A stretch of 64,000 nucleotides of DNA from Paenibacillus roseus (GCF_016424485.1 NZ_JAELUP010000023.1:1-64000); one strand, 5' to 3'; counted from the first letter of the stretch, positions 1 to 10,398 are shown. Made by a program: numbers and translations. The notes: generated by a model not told the origin, from the sequence alone.

Positions 1-21
1 TGTCTCAGCGGCGACTTTTAT

Positions 22-51
22 AATATATCACAGTTGCCCATGTCTTGGCAA
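22..51 (-). promoter_or_regulatory. Sigma-A promoter, probably rRNA operon P2
   Basis: On the minus strand a -35 TTGCCA (46-51) is followed after 18 bp by a -10 TATATT (22-27). It has the same layout as a second promoter about 130 bp upstream and points off the left edge of the window. In B. subtilis an rRNA operon follows lysS, so an rrn operon starting just outside is the likely target. The rRNA itself is not visible, so the target is inferred. Confidence 0.5.
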
Positions 52-154
52 GTACTTTTTTTCAACTCTTTTCAAAGCTTCCATAGTACTTTCCTCTATC
101 ATAAAGAACAGAAAACTGTGATGCATGATCCCCGCCTTGAAAGCGGCAAGAAAT

Positions 155-184
155 AATATACCACGATCGTCTAGCTAAATGCAA
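155..184 (-). promoter_or_regulatory. Sigma-A promoter, probably rRNA operon P1
   Basis: A -35 TTGCAT (179-184), an 18-bp spacer and a -10 TATATT (155-160) preceded by TGG (extended -10) lie on the minus strand. Together with the promoter at 22-51 it forms a tandem pair typical of rrn operons. The stretch 1-298 holds no gene that I can see beyond these promoters. Confidence 0.5.
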
Positions 185-298
185 GCACTATTCACAAAAT
201 AATTCGAGACCTCGATTTCATATGCAAAATAACCTGAAAGCCTTCAGATACATGGAATCGGTATACTTTCCTCATTTACCCGGCTCTTAAATGAAGTG

Positions 299-342
299 CA
301 AAAAAAAGAAGACAGCCCTTTAAGGTTTAACGGCGGTCTTCC
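299..342 (-). terminator. Intrinsic terminator of the stalk-domain gene
   Basis: A GAAGAC-GCC stem pairs with GGGC-GTCTTC and runs into a T tract on the minus strand. The stem overlaps the stop codon (320-322) of the gene it ends. Confidence 0.75.
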
Positions 343-1495
343 ACTCAGCCCAGATTACAGGCACCGGCTCTTGCCCGACGGTCAAAGTATAAGGAGGGCT
401 GACAAGCTGAACAATATAATCCCCTTCCTTCGCCAGCGTGTATTCATATTCAAACTCTCCGTCACGAACAGGCAGGCTGTAACTGTCTGTGAGCATATAG
501 CTTTTTCCATTATAGCGGCTGATATAAACCTGCAACTGGCGAATGGCAGGATCTGTGCTTGCGACCTTCCCGGCAATAATCATCCCATCCCCCGCACGTA
601 TATCGCTTGCTGCTCCTCTAGGCTCATGAAGGGATAAATAATGCTGTCCTTCAGCAGATAATTTGAGGATGCTTTCTTGGCCATGATCTGCTTTTCTCTC
701 TATTGTAAAAAATACCGCTTCTCCGATTAGCCTAAGCTCATATGCGTTTAAACCTGCATCCAGCTCCAATTCGTACTGAATTCGATTGTAGCTTTTTTCC
801 TCAGACAGCGCGTCGTGATCTATAATTTCACCGGTTATTGCAGTTGCAGTGCCATTTGCTCCAGCTTTCAAGAATACAGGCTTGGCAAGCTGCTTTTCAT
901 ATAAAATATTAATCCTTGCAGTGCGCTCCTCCGTCCTCAGGCGGGCTTCCCCAAGCTCAAGATGCTTGCTGCTCCATTTGGCTGTAAGCCTTCCTTGATT
1001 ATAATGAACCGTGATTCCCAACAGCGGAAGCAGATCAATAGGCACATACATCCGACCCTGTTGTATGAATGGTTCACTGCCCGCAACCGTGGATTCCAAT
1101 TTAGTACCGTCGAGATTGTAAAGCAGTTTGGTGCGCTCGCGTATGCCCACATCCTTACGCGTTGCTCGCAGTGCGTTAACTGCAAAAATATTCGCTTGCC
1201 GCTGCTCAGCCGCCCAGTCTACTTGAGCCACCCCCAACTTCTCCAGAGTACGCACCGGGAAATAGACCATCTGATTTCGGATTAAAATAGGGAGCATATC
1301 AAACGACCTGCCATCGAATGTTCCTTCAGTTTTATTGCTGCCTATCTCAAGCTGATGGTCGTCTACACTGACAACAGCATAATTCTCTGCTGCGAGCCGG
1401 TCAGCCGCTCGCGTTGCATCCGTAGAAGCAAATGAAGCTGAATTCATCAGCATTGCTGAAATCAATACGGACACAGCCAGTCTGGCTAATCGCAT
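320..1495 (-). CDS. Secreted protein with copper-amine-oxidase-like stalk domain
   Basis: The product is predicted to be exported and associated with the cell envelope; no enzymatic role can be assigned. The 391-residue product begins with a signal peptide (basic MRLAR, hydrophobic core to about residue 24, ending near SFA). A stalk domain follows at about residues 40-150, with the repeated pattern of this Paenibacillus-abundant family (PVRTLEKLGV, then VPIDLLPLLGI). The C-terminal third looks like a beta-sandwich. I chose the ATG at 1495 because AGGAGGTGA sits 5 nt upstream; a longer in-frame start at 1546 lacks this. The gene stands alone after lysS, between two terminators. The name reflects sequence resemblance only and does not imply amine oxidase activity. 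Confidence 0.75.
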   Translation of the reverse strand: MRLARLAVSVLISAMLMNSASFASTDATRAADRLAAENYAVVSVDDHQLEIGSNKTEGTFDGRSFDMLPILIRNQMVYFPVRTLEKLGVAQVDWAAEQRQANIFAVNALRATRKDVGIRERTKLLYNLDGTKLESTVAGSEPFIQQGRMYVPIDLLPLLGITVHYNQGRLTAKWSSKHLELGEARLRTEERTARINILYEKQLAKPVFLKAGANGTATAITGEIIDHDALSEEKSYNRIQYELELDAGLNAYELRLIGEAVFFTIERKADHGQESILKLSAEGQHYLSLHEPRGAASDIRAGDGMIIAGKVASTDPAIRQLQVYISRYNGKSYMLTDSYSLPVRDGEFEYEYTLAKEGDYIVQLVSPPYTLTVGQEPVPVIWAEWKTAVKP

Positions 1496-1616
1496 AACGA
1501 TCACCTCCTGTTGCCCTAGACGATCACGGGTGCTAATAAGTTTCACCTTTTTACGAAGTAAATATCACCAAAAACCGGTCCATGTTTATATGAAGGGAAA
1601 TGTGAAAGTGACTGTA

Positions 1617-1657
1617 TATAAAAAAGCTGCCTTTACCGATAGGGTAAAAGACAGCTT
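1617..1657 (-). terminator. Intrinsic terminator after lysS
   Basis: The stem AAGCTG-CTTTTACC / GGTAAAG-CAGCTT is followed by a T run on the minus strand, 16 bp beyond the lysS stop. Confidence 0.9.
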
Positions 1658-1672
1658 GGTCAAATCATTCAT

Positions 1673-3247
<1,575 letters not shown>

Positions 3248-3253
3248 TTATTT

Positions 3254-3282
3254 TGAAAAAAAAGCTTCCCTGAGGAAGCTTG
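3254..3282 (-). terminator. Intrinsic terminator after greA
   Basis: A perfect 8-bp stem AAGCTTCC / GGAAGCTT (3262-3281) is followed by eight Ts on the minus strand. It lies about 100 bp beyond the greA stop and just upstream of lysS. Confidence 0.9.
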
Positions 3283-3378
3283 ATTCGCTCAACTTATCGG
3301 CTGCGCCACAATGCCGGGACAGCAATAAAACGCAGCATGCACTCTGATTATGCCCAATCAGCGGTTGGAATGCAACTA

Positions 3379-3855
3379 TTACTTCTTAATATCCAAAATC
3401 TTGTATTGAATGATGCCTGCTGGAACATTGACCTCCACAACAGCACCTTTCTTCTTGCCCAGAATCGCTTTGCCGACAGGGCTTTCGTTAGATATCTTGT
3501 TTTGCAGCGGATCAGACTCTGCTGTGCCGACAATCGCATATTCCATTGTATCTTTAAACTCGAGATCTTCCACCGTAACAATTGAGCCGATGCTTACGGT
3601 ATCTATGTCAATTTCATCATTGTTAATGATACGGGCGTTGCGAAGCATCTTTTCCAACGTAATAATACGGCCTTCGATAAATGCCTGCTCATTCTTGGCG
3701 TCCTCATACTCGGAGTTTTCACTGATATCGCCATACCCGATAGCAATTTTAATCCGCTCTGCCACTTCACGTCGCTTCACTGACTTAAGATTCTCAAGCT
3801 CTTCTTCCAGTTTTTTCAGTCCGTCTTGAGTCAAGATGATTTCCTTATCGCTCAT
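3379..3855 (-). CDS. greA: Transcription elongation factor GreA
   Basis: GreA enters the RNA polymerase secondary channel and stimulates cleavage of backtracked RNA. The 158-residue length is standard. The N-terminal coiled coil (about residues 5-75) carries the acidic tip region [17 protein letters not shown], and the C-terminal FKBP-like half includes [13 protein letters not shown]. The ATG at 3855 is chosen because AGGAG lies about 10 nt upstream and the protein then begins MSDKEI like other GreA proteins; the frame is open 18 codons further upstream. It is transcribed from a perfect sigma-A promoter about 300 bp upstream and ends at its own terminator, so it is a single-gene unit. B. subtilis greA is elsewhere; its place between dusB and lysS is a lineage feature. 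Confidence 0.95.
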   Translation of the reverse strand: MSDKEIILTQDGLKKLEEELENLKSVKRREVAERIKIAIGYGDISENSEYEDAKNEQAFIEGRIITLEKMLRNARIINNDEIDIDTVSIGSIVTVEDLEFKDTMEYAIVGTAESDPLQNKISNESPVGKAILGKKKGAVVEVNVPAGIIQYKILDIKK

Positions 3856-4153
3856 CTCACCAATTCTCCTGTCGCGTGACATATTTTCATACCCGTATGT
3901 ATGAATCACTAATCAATACTATATGTTGGCTACTTTAAGAAGTTATTCAAAAATGCTAATCTTTAATAACGCCAGCTGCGAGTAAGAAATATCTGTAAAA
4001 GATGATATTCATCAGGCAAAGCATGCGCTTACGAATAGGTTGCAATGAAATCATTGCGTTGACGCGAAAAAACGATTCCGCAAGATGTGTACGGGCGTGT
4101 GAAAATGAGACTTTTGAACCCGCCTTCACATCAGGTCAGAATTCTATTGCATG
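3856..4153 (-). other. Long untranslated leader of greA
   Basis: About 290 nt separate the start site expected from the promoter at 4154-4182 from the greA start codon. The segment contains possible pairings (TGTGAA with TTCACA, GGCGGG with CGCCCG, around 4080-4135). I recognise no known riboswitch and no convincing small open reading frame. Confidence 0.45.
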
Positions 4154-4182
4154 ATTATATTCAATTCCCCCCCAAATGTCAA
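4154..4182 (-). promoter_or_regulatory. Consensus sigma-A promoter for greA
   Basis: TTGACA (4177-4182), a 17-bp spacer with a run of seven Gs, and TATAAT (4154-4159) on the minus strand match the sigma-A consensus at all 12 positions. Confidence 0.9.
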
Positions 4183-4222
4183 TGACAGGGAATTGCCGTC
4201 AAAACAAGAGCTGACAGCCTAT

Positions 4223-4257
4223 ACTTTGTGTGCCAGCATACCAGCGGCACACAAAGT
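4223..4257 (-). repeat. 12-bp inverted repeat after dusB
   Basis: Perfect arms ACTTTGTGTGCC / GGCACACAAAGT are separated by 11 nt, just beyond the dusB stop. There is no T tract on the minus-strand side, so it may protect a 3' end or act as a weak or factor-dependent terminator. Confidence 0.6.
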
Positions 4258-4266
4258 GTCCAAAAT

Positions 4267-5298
4267 TTAATGAAACGCCGCTCCTTGATTCACAACCGAC
4301 TCACCGCTTACCGATTGTTGCGCAATTTCGCCCAGAGAATCAATGTACGCACCTAGAATCTGAACCATTTTATCCCGGCTAGTTTCTTCCATAATGTTGT
4401 CTTTAATTCGAGCCGCTCCTGGCAATCCTTTCAGGTACCAAGCCAAATGCTTTCGCATTTCCTTGACTGCAGTGGATTCTCCTTTTAGCTTCACCAGACG
4501 GTCCATATGCACAATTGCTATTCTCATTTTCTCTGCCGGCGTCGGGTCAGGCACCATCTCGCCTTCTGTCAGAAATTGAATGGTTCTGTACAGCATCCAA
4601 GGGTTGCCTAGCGCGCCCCGGCCGATCATAACGCCATCACAGCCTGTATGATCCAGCAGTCGCTTCGCATCCTCCGGAGAGAATACATCGCCATTGCCGA
4701 TTACCGGAATGCTGACCGCCTCTTTGACTTCTTTAATAATATCCCAGTTGGCAACGCCGGTATACAACTGCTCGCGCGTTCTTCCATGTACACTTACAGC
4801 TCTGCCTCCCGCACGCTCCACAGCTCGCGCATTCTCTACTGCGTAAATATGCTCGCTATCCCAGCCTATGCGCATTTTGACCGTCACCGGCTTTTCAACA
4901 GCATCTACAACAGCGGATACCATCTCATAGATTTTGTTCGGATCAAGCAGCCAGCGTGCGCCAGCGTCACACTTCGTGACTTTTGGCACCGGACAACCCA
5001 TATTAATGTCAATAATGTCCGCATTCGTCTGACGATCTACAACTTTGGCCGCTTCCACGAGCGATTCCCGATCACCGCCGAAAATTTGCAGACTGAGCGG
5101 CTTTTCGCGCTCATCGACATACAGCATTTCCATCGTACGCTTGTTGCCATGCAGGATCGCCTTGTCACTGACCATCTCCGCACATACCAAACCAGTGCCA
5201 AATTCTTTGGCAATCAGCCGGAATGCCGGATTGCAGACACCGGCCATTGGAGCCAGCACTACATTGTTTTTCATTTGGATATCGCCAATTTTCAGCAT
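4267..5298 (-). CDS. dusB: tRNA-dihydrouridine synthase B
   Basis: This FMN- and NADPH-dependent enzyme reduces uridine to dihydrouridine in tRNA D loops. Of the 343 residues, the N-terminal TIM barrel shows the LAPMAGV start, the catalytic-loop motif NMGCPVPKV (Cys102), and the flavin phosphate site GNGDVFS / MIGRGALGNPW. A helical tRNA-binding C-terminus follows. The ATG at 5298 is preferred (AAAGGAG about 10 nt upstream) over the ATG at 5307, which lies 1 nt from the Shine-Dalgarno sequence. It follows the HTH gene and folK as in B. subtilis (yazB-dusB), so it probably ends the folate operon. Confidence 0.95.
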   Translation of the reverse strand: MLKIGDIQMKNNVVLAPMAGVCNPAFRLIAKEFGTGLVCAEMVSDKAILHGNKRTMEMLYVDEREKPLSLQIFGGDRESLVEAAKVVDRQTNADIIDINMGCPVPKVTKCDAGARWLLDPNKIYEMVSAVVDAVEKPVTVKMRIGWDSEHIYAVENARAVERAGGRAVSVHGRTREQLYTGVANWDIIKEVKEAVSIPVIGNGDVFSPEDAKRLLDHTGCDGVMIGRGALGNPWMLYRTIQFLTEGEMVPDPTPAEKMRIAIVHMDRLVKLKGESTAVKEMRKHLAWYLKGLPGAARIKDNIMEETSRDKMVQILGAYIDSLGEIAQQSVSGESVVNQGAAFH

Positions 5299-5337
5299 GC
5301 TCACCATGCTCCTTTACTACATTCTTCTACCCGGGAT

Positions 5338-5553
5338 CTATTCGGACTTCTTTTCACCTGTCAGTTCCTCATAGCTAACCTCAAGCGACTGGGCAATCTT
5401 CTCCAGCAGCTTTGCTTCCGGTTTACGGGTCCCCCGCTCCAATGATCCAAGCACCGCAACAGAGATGTTAAGGCGCTCTGCCAACCCTTGCTGTGTGTGA
5501 CCCTTCAGCTTGCGAAATGCTCTTAACCGCTGGGCCAGTTGATGGTGTTCCAT
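5338..5553 (-). CDS. yazB: Small XRE-family helix-turn-helix protein (YazB-like)
   Basis: The 71-residue product is almost entirely one Cro/C1-type helix-turn-helix: QGLAERLNISVAVLGSLERGTRKPEAKLLEKIAQSLEV covers the five helices, written here in shorter pieces as QGLAERLNISVAV, LGSLERGTRK and LLEKIAQSLEV. It is predicted to bind DNA; the target is unknown. The start overlaps the end of folK by 31 nt, so it is translationally linked to the folate genes. The same small gene sits between folK and dusB in B. subtilis, which supports the name. Confidence 0.85.
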   Translation of the reverse strand: MEHHQLAQRLRAFRKLKGHTQQGLAERLNISVAVLGSLERGTRKPEAKLLEKIAQSLEVSYEELTGEKKSE

Positions 5554-6098
5554 AACAAGATGCCTTCCTTTCGTTCCCTCTCCACCCGGTCCACTCCTGC
5601 AGCAACTTCCTCACGAAGCCACGGCTCCGCTTCATAATCGGACATGCAGTCCTTAAGCGGCACAAGGACGAAACCACGCTCCATCATGCGAGGATGGGGA
5701 AGTATCAGTTCTTCGGTATCCATCGTCACTCCCTCATAATGAAGCAGATCAAGATCAATCGTCCGCGGTCCCCACCGCTCATGCCGCACTCTGCCGAGCT
5801 CCTTCTCAATGTTCTGCATCACATGCAGCAAATCAAGCGGAGCCAGCACAGTTTCAATACGGGCTGCCATGTTCAAAAATGCAGGCTGCTCCGTAAATCC
5901 CACCGGGTCCGTCTCATACATGGCCGATACCACCTGGATTTCAACCTCAGGATGAATGTTCAGCCGATGTAGAGCCTGCAACAATAATTCGTCCCGGTTC
6001 CCCATATTTGAACCCAAGGCAATGAATGCGGCCTTGGGCTGATCATCTATAGCCGGCCGCTCGTCAAGTCCATGCGGCAACGATCTTTCCATATTCAT
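5523..6098 (-). CDS. folK: 2-amino-4-hydroxy-6-hydroxymethyldihydropteridine diphosphokinase
   Basis: FolK (HPPK) transfers pyrophosphate from ATP to 6-hydroxymethyl-7,8-dihydropterin, the substrate FolP needs next. Family marks are AFIALGSNMGNR near the N-terminus, YETDPVGFTEQPAFLN, and the ATP/pterin signature RWGPRTIDLDLL followed by LPHPRM. The start is uncertain: the ATG at 6098 (191 residues) or the ATG at 6092 both lie inside the end of folB, so translation is coupled. Upstream in-frame codons are unrelated to the family. The C-terminus overlaps the next HTH gene by 31 nt. Confidence 0.93.
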   Translation of the reverse strand: MNMERSLPHGLDERPAIDDQPKAAFIALGSNMGNRDELLLQALHRLNIHPEVEIQVVSAMYETDPVGFTEQPAFLNMAARIETVLAPLDLLHVMQNIEKELGRVRHERWGPRTIDLDLLHYEGVTMDTEELILPHPRMMERGFVLVPLKDCMSDYEAEPWLREEVAAGVDRVERERKEGILLWNTINWPSG

Positions 6099-6456
6099 CC
6101 CGCTTTCTGCGAAGCTCCACGACAACACCGTCAAAGTATATCTCAAACGGCGGATTTGGTTTTGTAACCCGTACCGCAACTTCGTTTATAATAGTATAAG
6201 TGTCCAGAACCTTCGTTGCAATGTCATTCGCTAAAGCTTCAACCAGTTTGAACGGCGGACCTTCCACAATTTTCTTCGTCAGCGCGTGCAGCTCTGCATA
6301 ATTAATCGTTGCCGTCAGATCGTCGGACTGTCCGGCCTTTCGCAAATCAAGATCAAGCTCCAATTCCACGGTCCACTTCTGACCCAGTTTGTTTTCCTCT
6401 GGAAATAAGCCATGATAGCCGAAAAACTGCATACCTTTGAGCGTCATTTTGTCCAT
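6064..6456 (-). CDS. folB: Dihydroneopterin aldolase
   Basis: FolB cleaves 7,8-dihydroneopterin to 6-hydroxymethyl-7,8-dihydropterin and glycolaldehyde in folate synthesis. The 130-residue protein shows the family features GYHGLFPEENKLGQ, TINYAELH and KLVEALANDIA, and the late lysine/proline turn VTKPNPPF. It is about 10 residues longer at the C-terminus than B. subtilis FolB. A GGGAGGG site precedes the ATG at 6456. It follows folP by 14 nt and overlaps folK by about 35 nt, as expected in one folate operon. Confidence 0.95.
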   Translation of the reverse strand: MDKMTLKGMQFFGYHGLFPEENKLGQKWTVELELDLDLRKAGQSDDLTATINYAELHALTKKIVEGPPFKLVEALANDIATKVLDTYTIINEVAVRVTKPNPPFEIYFDGVVVELRRKRDEYGKIVAAWT

Positions 6457-6470
6457 ACTTATCCCTCCCG

Positions 6471-7325
6471 TTATCCATTAGCGGATTTATGATATACAAC
6501 TGCATCCGTCATCCTGACCGTACGGGCAATATGGGCCACATCGTGCACGCGGACGACCTGGCAGCCTTGGGCAATCCCCAGTGTTACCGTTGCTGCTGTC
6601 CCTTCCAGGACGTCATTGGCAGGGAGGTCCAGCACAGTACGAATAAACAGCTTGCGGGAGGTTCCCAGTAGAACCGGATAGCCCATCGCCCCCAGTGCAT
6701 CGAGCGCCCCCATCAGCTCCAGATTATGATCATGGGTTTTGGCAAAACCGATTCCCGGATCAAGCCAAATGTTACTATTGCGGACCCCGGACCGCAATGC
6801 CAACTCAATGCTGGAATGCAAGTCAATAATTACATCATTTACCAAATTTCCATATACGGCTTGTGAACGATTATGGCTTAAAATAACCGGACAATCATAC
6901 TCAGCGGCCGTAGCGGCCATTGCCGGGTCACCCTGCAATGACCAAATGTCGTTCAGAATATCCGCTCCTGCGCTTAATGCCCGGCTTGCGGTCTCCGCCT
7001 TGTAGGTATCAATGGAAATGACCGTCTCAGGAAATTCCTTGCGAATTGCCTCAATCACCGGGATAACGCGGCGAAGCTCCTCCTCAAGTGGTACAGGCTG
7101 ACTGCCGGGACGCGTAGACTCCCCGCCGATGTCGATAATGTCCGCTCCTTCATCAATTAGCTTGCGGGCATGTTCTACAGCCTTTTCCGGCTCCATATAC
7201 CTTCCTCCGTCCGAGAAGGAATCCGGTGTTGTATTCAATATTCCCATAATTAGCGTGCGGTTCCCTAGCTCCAGCTTGCCTCCGCTTCGCAAGGAATAGG
7301 ATCTTTGCCATATTCGGTTATGCAT
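6471..7325 (-). CDS. folP: Dihydropteroate synthase
   Basis: FolP joins dihydropterin pyrophosphate with p-aminobenzoate to give dihydropteroate; it is the sulfonamide target. The 284-residue TIM barrel carries MGILNTTPDSFSDGG (about 27-41), the loop DIGGESTRPGS, the buried Asp of LDPGIGF and the binding stretch LLGTSRKLF. The ATG at 7325 follows GGCGGAG and overlaps the pabC stop by 8 nt; a longer in-frame start (7346) lacks support. It stands between pabC, which makes its pABA substrate, and folB. Confidence 0.96.
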   Translation of the reverse strand: MHNRIWQRSYSLRSGGKLELGNRTLIMGILNTTPDSFSDGGRYMEPEKAVEHARKLIDEGADIIDIGGESTRPGSQPVPLEEELRRVIPVIEAIRKEFPETVISIDTYKAETASRALSAGADILNDIWSLQGDPAMAATAAEYDCPVILSHNRSQAVYGNLVNDVIIDLHSSIELALRSGVRNSNIWLDPGIGFAKTHDHNLELMGALDALGAMGYPVLLGTSRKLFIRTVLDLPANDVLEGTAATVTLGIAQGCQVVRVHDVAHIARTVRMTDAVVYHKSANG

Positions 7326-8211
7326 CTGTCTCCGCCTTCCTGCCATGAGCCTGTTCGCGATAAGCGGCCAGCAGTCGCTGCGTCAATCGGCCGCTCTCGC
7401 CTCCGCTTACAATTACAGCCGTATTCTTCGTATCCGTTAGTTTTGTCACCGGGACCAGCTCTTGAACAGAGTTTGTCAGCAAGACCTCCTCCGCCTGGAG
7501 CAAATTAGACCACGTGTACAAGCCTTCCTCGGCAGGGATGCCCATGTTAGAAGCAAGCTCCAACACTTTTCTTCTAGTTATACCCGGCAAGATACCTGTT
7601 TGAACCGCTGGGGTGCACAACTTCCCTTCGCGTACAAAAAACAGATTGCTTACGATGCCTTCGGCCAGACAGCCATCCCGGGTACACATCAGTCCCTCTG
7701 TGCCGGGCGGAGCATCGGTCGCAGACAACTCTCGTTTGGCAACTATATTATTCATATAATGGAGTGATTTATACCGAGTCTCGCCCTCAGGCGTGTTCCG
7801 CGGCGTACGCAGCAGCCGCAATTCCTTGCCCTCCCGATCCAGCTTTGGTGATGGCAAGGGCAACGGCTTGACGAGCAGCACCACATTTGGTCTGAAGTAA
7901 TCCCCTGTAGGCAAACCAAGTTCTTCTTCTCCGGCGCTCACTGTCAGCCGCACATAAGCTTCCTCCAACCCGTTGGCGTTCATTAACTCCCTTAGCCAAC
8001 CTATTAGATGCTCTTCATCCGGATGGTATCGGATACCTAGCTCCCGGCATGCTTGGGCCAGCCGCTCCAGATGCCACTCCAGGAGGAACGGCCTTCCGCC
8101 GTAAGTGCGGAAGGTCTCGAACAAACCCAAGCCATACAAAAAGCCGTGATCATATACCGAGATCACGGCCTCCTGCGCATCCAAAATGGCGCCGTTGAAT
8201 CCGACCTTCAT
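7318..8211 (-). CDS. pabC: 4-amino-4-deoxychorismate lyase
   Basis: This PLP enzyme (fold type IV, branched-chain aminotransferase family) splits aminodeoxychorismate into p-aminobenzoate and pyruvate. In its 297 residues I see [18 protein letters not shown] near the start (shared with the family), the lysine of YKSLHYMNN as likely PLP site, and the C-terminal phosphate-binding stretch [12 protein letters not shown]. Start and pabA stop overlap as ATGA. A D-amino-acid or branched-chain aminotransferase would look similar; the pab/fol context decides the assignment. Confidence 0.9.
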   Translation of the reverse strand: MKVGFNGAILDAQEAVISVYDHGFLYGLGLFETFRTYGGRPFLLEWHLERLAQACRELGIRYHPDEEHLIGWLRELMNANGLEEAYVRLTVSAGEEELGLPTGDYFRPNVVLLVKPLPLPSPKLDREGKELRLLRTPRNTPEGETRYKSLHYMNNIVAKRELSATDAPPGTEGLMCTRDGCLAEGIVSNLFFVREGKLCTPAVQTGILPGITRRKVLELASNMGIPAEEGLYTWSNLLQAEEVLLTNSVQELVPVTKLTDTKNTAVIVSGGESGRLTQRLLAAYREQAHGRKAETDA

Positions 8212-8789
8212 CGAACCGCTCCAGCTTTGAGCTTCAGAAAATTGCGCAGCAGAGTCAGACCATGCTCCGTAATAATGGATTCGGGGTGGAACTGAACCCC
8301 TTCGATCAAATATTCTTTATGCCGCAAGCCCATAATTTCGCCTTCGGCTGTCTCCGCACTAATTTCCAGACAATCCGGCAGTGTCTCCCGCTTCACAATC
8401 AGGGAGTGGTATCTTGTCGCTGTATACGGGGAAGGGATACCCTCGAAGATGGTCCGGCCATCGTGCAAAATAGGCGACGTCTTGCCGTGCATCAATTTTT
8501 CTGCGCGGATAACATCCCCGCCAAAGGCTTGTCCGATCGCCTGATGCCCAAGGCAAACGCCCAGAATCGGAATTTCACCTTTAAACCGATCAATCAGCGC
8601 AAGGCTCACTCCTGCTTCATTAGGTGTACATGGTCCAGGAGAAATGAGAATATGATCCGGCGCCAGCTGAGCGATCCCGTCCAGATCAATTTCATCATTC
8701 CGCTTGACAATAATCTCTTCTCCAATCTCCCCCAGATACTGCACCAGGTTGTACGTAAACGAGTCGTAATTATCGATTACTAGAATCAT
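8208..8789 (-). CDS. pabA: Glutamine amidotransferase of aminodeoxychorismate (and anthranilate) synthase
   Basis: PabA/TrpG hydrolyses glutamine and channels ammonia to PabB, and in Bacillus usually also to TrpE. It is a 193-residue class I amidotransferase with nucleophile Cys79 in GVCLGHQ, His168 and Glu170 in FHPES, and the oxyanion loop [11 protein letters not shown]. It lies 12 nt after pabB and overlaps pabC by 4 nt. No trp gene is nearby, so double use for tryptophan synthesis is inferred from Bacillus and not shown here. Confidence 0.94.
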   Translation of the reverse strand: MILVIDNYDSFTYNLVQYLGEIGEEIIVKRNDEIDLDGIAQLAPDHILISPGPCTPNEAGVSLALIDRFKGEIPILGVCLGHQAIGQAFGGDVIRAEKLMHGKTSPILHDGRTIFEGIPSPYTATRYHSLIVKRETLPDCLEISAETAEGEIMGLRHKEYLIEGVQFHPESIITEHGLTLLRNFLKLKAGAVR

Positions 8790-8801
8790 GTCGGACTCCC
8801 C

Positions 8802-10367
8802 CTATAGTTGTATTGCTTGTTCATGGAATTTCTCGCTGTACTGAATCGCCTTCCATAAAGCCTTAGCCTTGTTCAGCGACTCGTAGTATTCCCGCTCCGG
8901 GTCAGAATCGATTACAATCCCGGCTCCCGCTTGAATGTGTATCTGTCCGTTCTTCACTGCCATTGTGCGGATAATAATATTAAATTCCATATCCCCGTTA
9001 TAGTCAATCCATCCCAAGGAGCCGGTATACGGGCCGCGTCTGACGGGCTCCACTTCCTCGATAATCTGCATCGTCCGAATCTTGGGCGCGCCTGTAATCG
9101 TGCCGCCAGGGAATTTCGCAGCAATGACGTCATAAGCATCCTTGCCCGCCTTCAGTTGCCCCTCCACCTGAGATACGAGATGCATAACATGGGAGTACTG
9201 CTCAATGACCATTAATTCTTTGACCTGGACAGTACCATACTCGGATATGCGTCCCAAATCATTGCGGTCAAGATCGACAAGCATGATATGCTCCGCGCGC
9301 TCCTTCTCATTGCTAATCAATTCTTCAGCAAGCAGCCGATCTTCTTCTTCAGTCCGTCCCCGACGTCTTGTTCCCGCAATGGGTCGGGCGACCAGCCTTC
9401 CAGCTCGGGATTCAACCAGCAGCTCGGGCGAAGCGGACACAAGCTGAAACTCAGGGGTACGCAAGAATCCCATGTACGGAGAAGGGTTGAACAGCCTAAG
9501 CCATTCGTACAGTTCTTCTGGAGACAAATCACTCTCAAGACTTTGACGGAGCGACAAGTTGACCTGAAATACATCTCCCTGGGCAATATAGCGCTGAATC
9601 GTACGAACTGCATCCATAAAGGCTTCCTTGGAAAAAGGAGAGGTACGACTGGGTATGGACTCCACATCGATGGAAAGATCCCGATCCGCTGCAATCAGCT
9701 CCTGCTGGCGTTCCCGCTTGCTGACAGCCTCCCTGGTTTGATCCTCTTCCGTCAACTTCCGCCATATATTTGCCATCTCCTGCGCTTGTCCCAACGCCTT
9801 GTGATAAGTCTCTCTTAGCCCTTCTTCTGCAACTGCATCCCCGACAAAAGAGTGAATCGCACAATAGATTTCACGAGTCTTATGATCGATAATCCACAGT
9901 TCGTCAAGCCGCATGAAGAGATAATCTGGCCAGTCCAGATCATCTTCGGCAAGTTGAGGCAGACGCTCAATAGTGCGAGCTACGTCATAGCTCCATAAGC
10001 CCGCACAGCCGCCAACCCACTTGGGCCCTTCCGCCAGCCGCGGAGCGCGATAAGGTTCCATCCACGCACGGACGACTTCAAGCGGCTTCCCGCTTAACTC
10101 TTGTCTTGCGCCGGAATCCATGCCTTGCAGCTCTGCGTGTTCTCCCTTGCCCTTCAAAATCTCTGTAGGACGCAGTCCGATGTAGGTGTAGCGCCCGTCT
10201 TTACCGCTCTCTAGCACAATTGCATAGGGATGGGCAAAGCTCCATGCCTTCGACCAGCTATCGACTTTGTCCCGGCTCAATTCCAAAGGTTGTTTGTACA
10301 GCAGGGGCAATGCTGTATAATTTTCTGCCTGCCATTGTTTCCACTGCTCATAAGATGTGCATATCAT
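8802..10367 (-). CDS. pabB: Aminodeoxychorismate synthase component I
   Basis: PabB aminates chorismate to 4-amino-4-deoxychorismate using ammonia from PabA, the entry to p-aminobenzoate and folate. The 521-residue chain has the N-terminal anthranilate-synthase-I-type domain (LESGKDGRYTYIG) and the chorismate-binding domain with IAQGDVFQVNLSLRQ, NPSPYMGFL, LVDLERN-like LVDLDRNDLGR and FPGGTITGAPK. The active-site motif reads PIAGT (Ala331), the form also typical of TrpE; PabA, PabC and FolP as neighbours favour PabB. The ATG at 10367 follows AGGGGGT; upstream in-frame codons cover the promoter and are not coding. Confidence 0.9.
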   Translation of the reverse strand: MICTSYEQWKQWQAENYTALPLLYKQPLELSRDKVDSWSKAWSFAHPYAIVLESGKDGRYTYIGLRPTEILKGKGEHAELQGMDSGARQELSGKPLEVVRAWMEPYRAPRLAEGPKWVGGCAGLWSYDVARTIERLPQLAEDDLDWPDYLFMRLDELWIIDHKTREIYCAIHSFVGDAVAEEGLRETYHKALGQAQEMANIWRKLTEEDQTREAVSKRERQQELIAADRDLSIDVESIPSRTSPFSKEAFMDAVRTIQRYIAQGDVFQVNLSLRQSLESDLSPEELYEWLRLFNPSPYMGFLRTPEFQLVSASPELLVESRAGRLVARPIAGTRRRGRTEEEDRLLAEELISNEKERAEHIMLVDLDRNDLGRISEYGTVQVKELMVIEQYSHVMHLVSQVEGQLKAGKDAYDVIAAKFPGGTITGAPKIRTMQIIEEVEPVRRGPYTGSLGWIDYNGDMEFNIIIRTMAVKNGQIHIQAGAGIVIDSDPEREYYESLNKAKALWKAIQYSEKFHEQAIQL

Positions 10368-10398
10368 TTCCGGACCCCCTGCATTAACGGTTCCACTT

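Noticed and set aside
320..1495. Copper amine oxidase enzyme
   Set aside because: Only the small stalk-like domain is present; no catalytic domain or topaquinone site.
7511..7516. CACGTG in pabC as a third parS
   Set aside because: The flanks do not match the parS consensus on either side.
9375..9377. PabB carries PIAGT (Ala331), the anthranilate-synthase form, instead of PIKGT
   Set aside because: As I recall the B. subtilis PabB has the same Ala motif, and pabA, pabC and folP neighbours fix the assignment; no anomaly claimed.
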